Positions 56,222 through 64,000 of a stretch of DNA of 64,000 bases are shown piece after piece. The notes under the pieces are model-generated. The model saw only the letters and a program-made list of their open reading frames with translations. It searched no databases and was not told the DNA's origin. Each line of letters starts with the position of its first letter. Position 1 is the first letter of the stretch. Origin of the DNA: Thiosymbion sp942492625 (lineage in GTDB: Bacteria; Pseudomonadota; Gammaproteobacteria; Chromatiales; Chromatiaceae); the NCBI GenBank assembly GCA_942492625.1, contig CALOFM010000016.1:73270-137269 (forward strand). Direction: 5' to 3'. Both the position numbers and the translations under genes were made by a program.

Positions 56222-57763
56222 TCAGCCGGCAACCGTCGCGATCTTCGCACCCACCGGGATGTTCGTGGCATCCAACCCCGGTTTGGTGTTGTAGATGTCG
56301 AAATGGAAGTGGAGCTTCACACCTGGGCGGAACACCAGGCAGTGGGTGGAACCTCCGAAGTGGAACATGCCCAGGTCATCGCCTTTCTCGATGTGCTGCC
56401 CCTCGGGCACCGTGATCTCGCACGAGGACACCTCTGCCATACCCACGGCGATGAAGCACATCAGCCCCACATCGGGCTCCTTTGCCTCGATGAAGATCAC
56501 GGCCCTAGTGGCCACCGCGCTCAGGAAGGGCTGCGAATCGTTTGGCGCAGACGGGTCGGCATGCTTGGGATGGAGAAAGCCCTGATAACGGTTCTCCAGG
56601 TAATAGGAGCCGTTGATCACGTATGCCTTGCGAACGACCCCGGTCACCGGACTGTTCCAGCGATGGTAGCTCAAGGCGCTGAGGAAGGCTTGGTAGACGG
56701 TGCCGCCGGCGAACTGGGCCGCCAGCGGGTCAAAGCCCATCATGTCCTGGAGTGAATAGGGCTGGCCCTTGAGCCAGAACTCGGCCGTCTCGGAGACGTT
56801 CTCCACCTTCTGCAACGGAGCGGACTCACAGGCGTTGGCCACTTCGTTCTTCCCGCTGGCCACGGGGCGAACCCCGTCCACGAAGCGGCGGGTGAAGAAG
56901 TCGTCCCAGGACTTGAAGCCGTAATAGGGGTCGCTGGGATCGCAGAGGAAGAAGTCCTCGAAGCGCTTGCTGCGGCAGGCGTCCTGATCGTGGGATGCCT
57001 GACAGGCTACATCCACCATCTCCCGCTGCGCGGTCTCGCTGAGCCAGGCGAGCACCTTGGGGGTGCGATCCGGATGGCTGTCGACCAACACCGAGCGGGA
57101 CGCCTCGGATTCCAGGTATCGGCTCCAATGGCCCAGGATCTTCTTGAACTGCTGGTTCACCATCGCGTTGGCGAAGACGTCGTAGCCGAAGCCGGTGGCC
57201 ATCGGCCAATCCAGCAACGCATTGATCGGGAAGCCGATCAGACCGCAGGGCGCTTCAGCGCCCGAGCGGTCGGGGCACTCAGTGTATTCCGGTGCCTGGG
57301 TCATGATGTGGTTCAGCAGCCGCAGGAACTCGTCGAAGCTCTCGACCCCTGCGTCTCCCAACGGGTCCGTCCCCCGGTACAGTAGGGCCTCCTTGAACAT
57401 CGCCTCCATGTTGCCGGAGAGCACCGAGTCCGTCTCCACCATGGTCTTGAATGAATGAATCGGCGCAATCAGAGGCTTCGGACTCTCCCTCACCCGTTGT
57501 TTCAGATCGATGATCCACAGGTCGATATGTTCCCGCTGCCCGGGTAACCACCTGCCTGCGCGATAGTGAGTGGTCATGACGTCGCCCCCGGGCTGAACGC
57601 CTCCCATCTCGATCGTTCCGGTCGTCTCGCCGGTCCGGGCCGCACGCACCCAGGGTACGCCGATCACCGCCGCTGTACCGGCGGCTGCGGCGGTCTTCAG
57701 AAAGGTCCGGCGATCGGTTGCGGGACCGATTTGCTCGGCGGCGGAATCGTTCGTCTTGGTCAT
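56222..57763 (-). CDS. Tat-exported phosphatidylserine-decarboxylase-like enzyme
   Basis: 513 residues from ATG 57763. The twin-arginine signal DRRTFLKTAAAAG predicts folded export. An N-terminal helical domain of the type found in PsiD-like decarboxylases (WLPGQREHIDLWIIDLKQRV, FLRLLNHIM) is followed by the PSD catalytic domain (SWDDFFTRRF, YHRWNSPVTG, FHFGGSTHCLVF). GGST near residue 470 is the site where the chain self-cleaves and Ser becomes a pyruvoyl group. Substrate may be an amino acid or phospholipid; a true housekeeping Psd is usually not Tat-exported and is shorter. It stands alone. Confidence 0.75.
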   Translation of the reverse strand: MTKTNDSAAEQIGPATDRRTFLKTAAAAGTAAVIGVPWVRAARTGETTGTIEMGGVQPGGDVMTTHYRAGRWLPGQREHIDLWIIDLKQRVRESPKPLIAPIHSFKTMVETDSVLSGNMEAMFKEALLYRGTDPLGDAGVESFDEFLRLLNHIMTQAPEYTECPDRSGAEAPCGLIGFPINALLDWPMATGFGYDVFANAMVNQQFKKILGHWSRYLESEASRSVLVDSHPDRTPKVLAWLSETAQREMVDVACQASHDQDACRSKRFEDFFLCDPSDPYYGFKSWDDFFTRRFVDGVRPVASGKNEVANACESAPLQKVENVSETAEFWLKGQPYSLQDMMGFDPLAAQFAGGTVYQAFLSALSYHRWNSPVTGVVRKAYVINGSYYLENRYQGFLHPKHADPSAPNDSQPFLSAVATRAVIFIEAKEPDVGLMCFIAVGMAEVSSCEITVPEGQHIEKGDDLGMFHFGGSTHCLVFRPGVKLHFHFDIYNTKPGLDATNIPVGAKIATVAG

Positions 57764-58282
57764 TTGGGGTGTCCTTCGGTGATAGTGCGTTGTTTTTCTT
57801 GGGTCGGCACACCGGATTCGCCGGACGCGGCGTTCGCAGTACCAGCGGTATCGAACGGCGCGCGTCGCGCCGGAGTCCGTGAAGGATAGTAAAAGGATAG
57901 GAAATCCAATCGCACCACGGCAGACATCAAGGCGAGAGTACAATTGAAAGACGCCGGCGCACAACCCACGGGAGCCTTGTTGGCGACAACGCCACATGTC
58001 CGAGAAAGACGCTCCCGGCGCCTGGCTGCGTTACAACTCGTTGTAATAGCCCGTTATTGCGCCTCGTTGCGCCTTGCCAGACACCCCTCGGCACCACCCT
58101 GGTCGGCGTCCAACTGCCGATTCTAGGATTATCGGCCGAATTGGGTGGTCGAGGCGATTTCTGTCGCCTGAGACCCGACGCCTGAGAACCTAACGGCAGG
58201 ACCGCAGGCATTGCCAACGGGCCGCCTTGCACCGAGAATCCAATCAACGCCCTGAACCGCTTGCCTCGACCAGGAACCGCTG
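57764..58282. other. divergent intergenic region with perfect palindrome
   Basis: 520 bp between divergent genes, no protein-like frame. A perfect 16-bp palindrome TTACAAC-TC-GTTGTAA lies at 58031-58046, with symmetric GC flanks further out, which suits a dimeric repressor or activator site. Confidence 0.5.
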
Positions 58283-58501
58283 ATGACAAGAAAACAAGAG
58301 CAAGAGCCTACCGAGACAACCGAACGCGCCGGTCCGGCCAGGGATTTCGCCTCCTTCAGCGAGCTCGAGCTCGAACGCCGGCGAAGCTCCGACAAGGACT
58401 TCGACGCGGAGATTTTCCGCGAGGCGGTCGCTCTCGCGTTGGGCAAGATCGCTGGCCTCGCCGGCGGCGAGCAGAGGGACCCGGACCATGATAATCAATA
58501 G
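58283..58501 (+). CDS. small acidic protein preceding the SMC-like ATPase
   Basis: 72 residues, charged, no signal or membrane segment (FASFSELELERRRSS, FDAEIFREAVALALGKIAGLAGG). AGGA lies 9 bp upstream of ATG. It overlaps the start of the ATPase gene by 14 bp, which indicates translational coupling and a stoichiometric partner or regulator. I recognise no family. Confidence 0.6.
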   Translation: MTRKQEQEPTETTERAGPARDFASFSELELERRRSSDKDFDAEIFREAVALALGKIAGLAGGEQRDPDHDNQ

Positions 58502-60747
58502 CCTGCGGGCCGAGAACGTCCTCAAGTATTCCACTCTGAAGCTCGATGATATCCCCGAACAGGGGCTGATCGCCGTCATCGGGGATAACGAGTCGGGCAA
58601 GAGCAGCATCGGCGAGAGTGTCTGCTTCGCCCTGTTCGGCCGTACTTTCTCGCTGGAGCAGCAGGATCTGGACAAGGTCATCCGCTGGGGCGAGTCCCGT
58701 TGCTCGATCAAGCTGGATTTCACCACCCCCGACGGGCAGCGTTATCAGGTCGCCCGCTTCCTCGACGAGCTTGGCAATCATGGAGCGAGCATCAGCCGCG
58801 CCGGTGAAGAACCCATGGTGCGGGGAGTTGGTGAGGTGCAAACCCGCCTCAAGGACCTCATCGGATTCGGCTACACGGAATTTGTCGAATCCTTCTACCT
58901 GGCCCAGCGGGAAATCACCACGCCCCATCCCCACAGCTTTGCGGTGAAGGCAATGGCAGGCGTAGACGCGTTGGAGAAGGTCGTCGCCTCATGTCAAGGC
59001 GAGTTGGAGCACGCAGGAAGGCAGGCCGAGATCACCGCAAAGGAGAAGGGAGACATCGAGGAGCAGATCGACGCAGTCGGCCTGCAAGTTGGTTACCTGG
59101 CCTCCCTGGAAGAGCAGCACGAGACACAGACCGCCGCCCTCGCCAAAGATCGGCTGCAAATTGCCGACCTCAAGGACGACACCCAAGAGAGCGACCGGAC
59201 AGTCGGCGTCCTCAAGGAGGGAGCGGCTAACTGGCTGGCGGTGCCGATAGAAGCATCCTTCAACAAGCGGCTGCGACAAGGGGACGACTTGGACCTGTTG
59301 GTGTCCGACCTCGAGACCCGTTGCGCGCAGGACGAGCGAGCCGCCGGTCCTTTTGCCGAGCTCGCAGAGCTGGCGCGGGAATCGCGCGAACGCATCGCCG
59401 CCTTCGACGCGTTGCGGCAACGGGCGGACGCGTACCGTAGCTGGCTCGAGCGTCTGTTGGGCGACACCGAGCCGACGCAAGGAGATGGGGCCGAGCCTAC
59501 CTTTGCCGCGCGCGAGGAAGGGCTGCATCAACGCCAGGCTCGGGCGACCTCCGCCAGGCGAACATCGCACATCGCGATGTTTGCCTTCCTGTTGGCGGCT
59601 CTTACCCTGTGGATCGTCACCGGGCTGCTGGGTCTGGCCCCGGACAATCCGCAAGCCGAGGCGCTGGCCGGTTGGCTGGCTGGCATCGATGCCAACTTCA
59701 AAGACCTGCTCCTTCCCTGGCTCCCCGTCGTTGCGTCTGTTCTGATGCTGCTGTTCCTCGGTTTCATGGGCCGCGGGATCGGTCTGAGCGCACGAATCCA
59801 GGGGCCGGAGCGCTCCGCGAACGAAGCTGATCGACGAAGAAGCGACCGCTCGTCGCGAAGCCACTGAGCTCGCTGAGCTCGACGACGTGCCGCTGCCTGA
59901 AACCGCCAACATGCTGGAGCAGCTGAGGGACGAGGCTATCGCGGGCCGAGTGCCCGCCTTGCGCGAAGGTCCGGGAGCAGCCCTTCTGGATTCCGAGCGG
60001 CACGCCGCCGACCAAGAGGGCTTCAGGCGGGTCGCGCAAGCTCTGGAGACCGGGATCTTACAAGTGAAGGCGGACGCGGGACGGGAGATCGAGCGCCGGC
60101 ACGAATCGGTCGCCGAGCGCTCGAGCGCGGTCGCGCGCCTTGACGAAGTGATCGCCCAAGAGAGGGAACGGGTAAGACGCCACCAGGAGCTGACAGCCAT
60201 CTCGCAGTCGCTCCAAGAAAAAGCAGATGGACTGAGGCACCAGGCACGGGTTCGCACGCTTGCCATCGACCTCCTGCACGGAGCGATCCACTACATCTCG
60301 CAACGTTTCAATACCGAGGTTCGCAACCTGTCCGCGGACTCCCTGCCCAAGTTCACCAACGGGCGTTACGAGCACCTGCAAATCGACGAAAGCCTAAAGG
60401 TAAACGCTTTCTCGAACGAAAAACGGGATTTCATGGACCTAGACGAAATTTCAAGCGGGACCCAGCGCCAGATCATGCTCGCCGTGCGCCTGTCCCTGTC
60501 ACAGAAGCTGGTCAACTCCGTGATCCAAGGGCCGCAAATGCTGTTCCTGGACGAGCCCTTCGCCTTCTTCGACGAGCGTCGGACGGCAAGCGCGCTGAAC
60601 GTGCTGCCGCAGGTGAGCGGCGACTTTTCTCAGATATGGGTGACGTCGCAGACGTTTCCCGCGGATTCCTACTTCGACCTGTACGTTGAGTGCAATGCGG
60701 AGGAGACGATATCGCCGGTGGTGAAACGCGGAACGCCGGACAACTGA
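58488..60747 (+). CDS. membrane-tethered SMC/Rad50-like ATPase, one indel
   Basis: About 752 residues in two frames. First frame: P-loop GDNESGKSS at 32-40, Q-loop FYLAQRE at about 137-142, a coiled coil, and then two transmembrane helices (about 361-382 and 408-427) where Rad50 would have its hinge. At about 59820 the frame slips and the second frame carries the returning coiled coil, the signature LDEISSGTQRQIMLAVRLSLSQ split here by position, Walker B MLFLDEPFAFFDE and a His-less switch (WVTSQT). The layout resembles YhaN-type membrane SMC proteins. The nuclease partner (YhaO/SbcD-like) is not next to it; the only neighbour is a 72-residue protein. Confidence 0.75.
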
Positions 60748-60856
60748 CTGAAACGAACGGCTTCGTGTAGCTCAGCCCTTCCTACGAGAAGGATCGGTGG
60801 GAGCCGCTTGCCCGCCCGAGATGGGCAAATCCTGGCGATACCCACCGCGTCTTGAA

Positions 60857-61252
60857 TCAGCGCCTTCCGCGCTTCGGAATCTTGAGGACCTCGACCTTCA
60901 CCTTGGCCACGCCGCTGTTGATGATACCCAGCTCCCGGGCAGCGCGGCGCGACAGATCGATGATGCGACCCTTTACGAAGGGGCCACGGTCGTTGATCTT
61001 GACCACGATACTCTTGCCGCTGCCGGCCTTGGTGACACGCACCTTGGTCCCCAAAGGTAGCGACTTGTGGGCCGCCGACATGATGCGCTTGTTGTAGACC
61101 TCGCCGCTCGCGGTCTTACGTCCATGGAGAGCGTCGTGATAGTAGGAGGCTACTCCCTTCTGGGTGTGGCCCGTTTTCACCCTTGCCGAGGCAGACATCG
61201 GCAGGGAAACCAGGATCGCAACGACTACGCCTGTAAGAATCTTGTTGAACAT
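60857..61252 (-). CDS. rlpA: RlpA-like septal ring protein (double-psi beta-barrel)
   Basis: 131 residues with a signal peptide (cleaved near Ala-Ser-Ala) and one RlpA domain: GVASYYHDALHGRKTASGEVYN, then VKINDRGPFVKGRIIDLSRRAA with the catalytic-type Asp. RlpA proteins act on peptidoglycan lacking stem peptides near the division septum. The C-terminal SPOR domain of larger RlpA is missing, as in many short forms. No lipobox Cys is seen, so the protein is secreted and not lipid-anchored. Confidence 0.85.
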   Translation of the reverse strand: MFNKILTGVVVAILVSLPMSASARVKTGHTQKGVASYYHDALHGRKTASGEVYNKRIMSAAHKSLPLGTKVRVTKAGSGKSIVVKINDRGPFVKGRIIDLSRRAARELGIINSGVAKVKVEVLKIPKRGRR

Positions 61253-61323
61253 GCTCGTCCTTTCCTCACGGTGTCGGACCGGTGTCGCTAGACAAGTGGG
61301 CGCGACGGGTCAAAGGACGTGCA

Positions 61324-61352
61324 AATATAAGGGATTACGCTATTAGGGTAAA
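61324..61352 (-). promoter_or_regulatory. sigma-70-type promoter of rlpA
   Basis: On the minus strand TTTACC (61347-61352) and TATATT (61324-61329) are separated by exactly 17 bp, 72 bp before the rlpA ATG. The sequence is AT-rich for this genome. An inverted repeat overlaps the -35 box. Confidence 0.6.
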
Positions 61353-61376
61353 CCCTTGATCGGGAAAACCCTAATA
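61341..61376. promoter_or_regulatory. operator-like inverted repeat at the rlpA promoter
   Basis: TATTAGGGT (61341-61349) and ACCCTAATA (61368-61376) form a perfect 9-bp inverted repeat with an 18-bp spacer that itself contains AACCC / GGG. It overlaps the -35 box of the predicted promoter, consistent with repressor binding. Confidence 0.5.
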
Positions 61377-61459
61377 ACACGAAAAATAACCTGGCGTTGC
61401 GGGCAATTCCTGATACTCCAGGACATAAGAAATTCTAACACTCTAATTTCCCTATAGAT

Positions 61460-63811
61460 TCAGGAATCGCCGCCGAAACATCGAGCAGCGGCGACGGCCC
61501 CCTGCCCAAGACAGAGCCCGCCATCGTTGGCCGGTACCTGTGCGTGGCAGAGCACCCGCAGACCGGCAGAACGCAGCCGTTCGCCTACCCCTTCCAACAA
61601 GATCTTGTTTTGAAACACACCCCCGGAGAGGGCGACCGCCTCGAATCCATGAGATTCCGACAGGATCTGCACTAGGGAAACCAACGCCGCGGCGAGGCCG
61701 ATGTGGAAGCGAGCCGCTATAACCCGTGTCTCCCTCCCATGTTTTAGGTCCTCCAGCAGCGCCGCCCACATGGGCGCAGGATCCAGGATAAGACATCCCC
61801 GCCCCGCTTCCACATCGAACTCATAGCCCTCGCCGCAGCCCTTGATAGCGGAGGCTGCCAAGGCCTCCAACTCGATGGCGGCCTGCCCCTCGTAGGCGAC
61901 GGCGTCCCGGCTTATCCCCAGGGCAGCAGACACTGCGTCGAACAGGCGACCGCAAGAGCTCGACAACGGGGAGTTCAATCCCCGCTCCAGCATGGTCTCA
62001 AGCAGGGGCAGAGGTTTCTGCGCCAGATAGCGGGTAAGGTCAAGGTCCGGATAACGACGCTCTATCTCGGCCCAACCGAAATGACTGGCCAGGTGAGCGT
62101 ACGCGTTGCGCCACGGCTCGAGGATCGCCTTGGCTCCCCCGAGCAACCGCATCGGCTTGAGGTGCCCGACCCGCTCGTATCCGCGATAGTCTGCGACCAG
62201 CAGCTCGCCTCCCCAGAAAGTGCCGTCATCACCAAGACCTAGACCGTCCAGCGCGATTCCCAGTACCGGTCCCGCGTCGAGGGACCAATCGTTGTCCGCA
62301 AGCACCGCCGCGATATGCGCAAAGTGATGCTGTACCTCCACCAGGTGCAGCCCTTCCCGGGCCGCCCATGCCCGCCCGAGCTGGGTAGAGCGGTAGTCGG
62401 GATGGCAATCCACAGCCAGAGTCTCCGGATCTTGCTGAAACAGCTCACGATAAAGCCCGATCGTGCGCTCGTACTCGGCGGCGGTCCTGACCTCCTCAAG
62501 ATCGCCGAGGTGCTGAGACAGGATCGCCCGACCGCCCTGGAGCAAACAGATGCTGTTCTTGAGCTCGCCGCCGAGGGCAAGGACCGGGGGTGCCTGGCGT
62601 AGGCCGGACGGCAGCGGAATCGAGGCCGGAGCGTAACCCCGAGCGCGACGCAGGAGGCGCGGAGCACCGTCCATGATCCGTACCACCGAGTCGTCCACCC
62701 GGTTCAGAATCTCGCGGTCGTGCAGCAGATAGAAGTCCGCAAGGCCGCCGAGCCGCTGCCCGGCCTCCAAGTTGTCGGTGCACTGGGGCTCCTCGCTCAG
62801 ATTGCCGCTGGTCATCACAATCGGACGGTCCCACCCCTCCAGCAACAGACGGTGAAGTGGACTGTAGGGCAACATGAACCCGAGTGTGGTTTGTCCCGGC
62901 GCAATCTCCGCGGCGACCCGATCGGAATCGTCCGTTTCCAGTAGCAGGATAGGTGCGGCGGGCCCGGCGAGGAGCCGTACCTCCTCGGCGTCCAGCCGGC
63001 AATAGCGGCGGATGACGTCGGGCTCTCTCGCCATGAGCGCAAACGGCTTGCGATAACGCCGCTTGCGTCGGCGCAGCTCACTGACGGCAGCCTCGTCACA
63101 GGCGTCGCAGGCGAGGTGGAATCCGCCAATCCCCTTGATCGCCAGGATGCGGCCCTCCTTCAGCAGGCCGCTGGCATAGGCAATGGCATCGACGACGCCC
63201 GCACCAGAAGGATCCAGTCTCGTGCCCTTGCGATCCTCCAGCCACACATTGGGTCCGCAGACGGGGCAGGCGTTGGGCTGGGCATGGAAGCGCCGATCCG
63301 ATGGGTCCCGGTATTCCCGCTCGCAGGCCTCGCACATCGGGAATACAGACATGCTGGTGTTAGCCCGGTCGTAGGGGATGCAGCGGACGATGCTCAGACG
63401 AGGTCCGCAGTGAGTGCAGTTAGTGAAGGGATAGCGGTACCGCCGGTTACTCGAATCCCGTATCTCTTGCGTGCAGGCCGAACAGGTCGCCGCATCCGCG
63501 GCTATCCCGGTTCTCACGACGGTGGAATCGCTGACAAGGATTCGGAATCCGTCCGGCTTGGGGCCTTCATCGAGCAGCGAGCGCTCCAGGGCGTCGATAC
63601 GGGCGAGCGGCGGACACTCCTCGCCCAGACGCCGACAGAACCGGTCGATCGCTCCGGTTGGCGCCCAGAGGTGAGCCAACACCCCCTCGCCATCGTTGCG
63701 TACATCCCCGGTGATGCCCAGCTCGCGCGCCAGACGCCACACCGTGGGTCGAAATCCGACGCCCTGAACCAGGCCGCGAACGCGGATGCGCTCCCCCGTC
63801 GAGCCACTCAT
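61460..63811 (-). CDS. hypF: HypF, hydrogenase maturation carbamoyltransferase
   Basis: 783 residues, full length. N-terminal acylphosphatase domain (RIRVRGLVQGVGFRPTVW), two zinc-finger-like Cys motifs (CSAC / CTHCGPR and CEAC / CPVCGP), a YrdC-like domain (LAIKGIGGFHLACDA, KPFALM) and a C-terminal Kae1-like domain (VDCHPDYRSTQ, VQHHFAHIAAVLADN, ALSGGVFQNKILLE). HypF makes the thiocarbamate from carbamoyl phosphate that HypE turns into the CN ligands of [NiFe] hydrogenase. The likely client here is the HoxH at 41-42 kb. Other hyp genes are outside the window. Confidence 0.93.
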   Translation of the reverse strand: MSGSTGERIRVRGLVQGVGFRPTVWRLARELGITGDVRNDGEGVLAHLWAPTGAIDRFCRRLGEECPPLARIDALERSLLDEGPKPDGFRILVSDSTVVRTGIAADAATCSACTQEIRDSSNRRYRYPFTNCTHCGPRLSIVRCIPYDRANTSMSVFPMCEACEREYRDPSDRRFHAQPNACPVCGPNVWLEDRKGTRLDPSGAGVVDAIAYASGLLKEGRILAIKGIGGFHLACDACDEAAVSELRRRKRRYRKPFALMAREPDVIRRYCRLDAEEVRLLAGPAAPILLLETDDSDRVAAEIAPGQTTLGFMLPYSPLHRLLLEGWDRPIVMTSGNLSEEPQCTDNLEAGQRLGGLADFYLLHDREILNRVDDSVVRIMDGAPRLLRRARGYAPASIPLPSGLRQAPPVLALGGELKNSICLLQGGRAILSQHLGDLEEVRTAAEYERTIGLYRELFQQDPETLAVDCHPDYRSTQLGRAWAAREGLHLVEVQHHFAHIAAVLADNDWSLDAGPVLGIALDGLGLGDDGTFWGGELLVADYRGYERVGHLKPMRLLGGAKAILEPWRNAYAHLASHFGWAEIERRYPDLDLTRYLAQKPLPLLETMLERGLNSPLSSSCGRLFDAVSAALGISRDAVAYEGQAAIELEALAASAIKGCGEGYEFDVEAGRGCLILDPAPMWAALLEDLKHGRETRVIAARFHIGLAAALVSLVQILSESHGFEAVALSGGVFQNKILLEGVGERLRSAGLRVLCHAQVPANDGGLCLGQGAVAAARCFGGDS

Positions 63812-64000
63812 GAATCGCGCCGCAAGAGGCTGCTCATACTAGGGAACATCGTAAAGCACGGCTGCTCCACTCCGATCTTTTCCGGGCCGAGCCCAGCGGC
63901 GAGCCGTTGCAACGACGATCCGACGTCCGCCCGGGGCCCAACCCGCACTCCAGAGCCCCTCTCGGCAAGGCCAGGCACAAACGGTGGCGGGTACGTCCGG
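63811..64000 (-). CDS. C-terminal end of an upstream gene, possibly phosphopentomutase-like
   Basis: A frame runs off the window edge and stops with TGA overlapping the hypF ATG (ATGA), the sign of translational coupling. The last about 62 residues (TYPPPFVPGLAERGSGVRVG, ADVGSSLQRLAAGLG) loosely resemble the C-terminus of phosphopentomutase and other alkaline-phosphatase-superfamily enzymes. The match is weak; only the overlap with hypF is firm. Confidence 0.35.

Overview
The window looks like the chromosome of a high-GC, sulfur-oxidising gammaproteobacterium, closest in flavour to Chromatiales or related thiotrophs. This rests on gene content (Sox, Qmo/Hdr, CbbQ, Rnf, a HoxH-type hydrogenase subunit, HypF) and not on any marker-gene match. 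I cannot name a genus. No rRNA, no intact tRNA and no CRISPR array is visible.

Layout. 0-7.5 kb: gamma-glutamyltransferase, a membrane-anchored aspartic protease, MlaC, CbbQ, a HerA-like ATPase, a hybrid histidine kinase whose ATPase domain is scrambled by two compensating indels, and a membrane protein. 7.5-10 kb: a decayed gene and a non-coding stretch. 10-14.3 kb: a DUF2868/DUF3482 GTPase pair and pcm. 14.7-19.8 kb: qmoA-qmoB-hdrC-hdrB, an electron-transfer module of dissimilatory sulfur metabolism, closed by a terminator. 20-22.4 kb: mobile debris (a decayed IS1634-type transposase and an integron-integrase fragment).

22.5-38.8 kb, all on the minus strand, is the most striking block: rnfB, a very long nifJ, rnfCDGEA, a Cys-rich small membrane protein, a ferredoxin/flavodoxin-NADP-reductase-like gene, oadGAB-type genes, a phasin-like repeat protein and a second reductase. 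It reads as one unit joining ion-gradient-driven ferredoxin reduction (Rnf), acetyl-CoA/pyruvate interconversion (NifJ) and pyruvate/oxaloacetate interconversion (Oad). That would suit pyruvate synthesis and anaplerosis in an autotroph, or the reverse.

39-49.9 kb: a eukaryote-like HisH-HisF fusion, an orphan HoxH, a Mth938-domain protein, alaC, hom and assorted conserved proteins. 50-52.4 kb: soxX, soxA and a SoxK-SoxL fusion for thiosulfate oxidation. 52.5-56.2 kb: a graveyard with a truncated tRNA-Leu, an IS200/IS605-like hairpin end, tandem heptamers, a diguanylate cyclase, a small ORF and IS91-type remnants. 56.2-64 kb: a Tat-exported phosphatidylserine-decarboxylase-like protein, a membrane-tethered SMC/Rad50-like ATPase with a small partner, RlpA, HypF and the end of a possible phosphatase-superfamily gene.

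A recurrent oddity is small indels inside otherwise well-conserved genes (DUF2868, rnfC twice, nifJ, the SMC-like gene, the histidine kinase). Residual assembly errors are the simplest explanation, but local decay cannot be excluded from the sequence alone.
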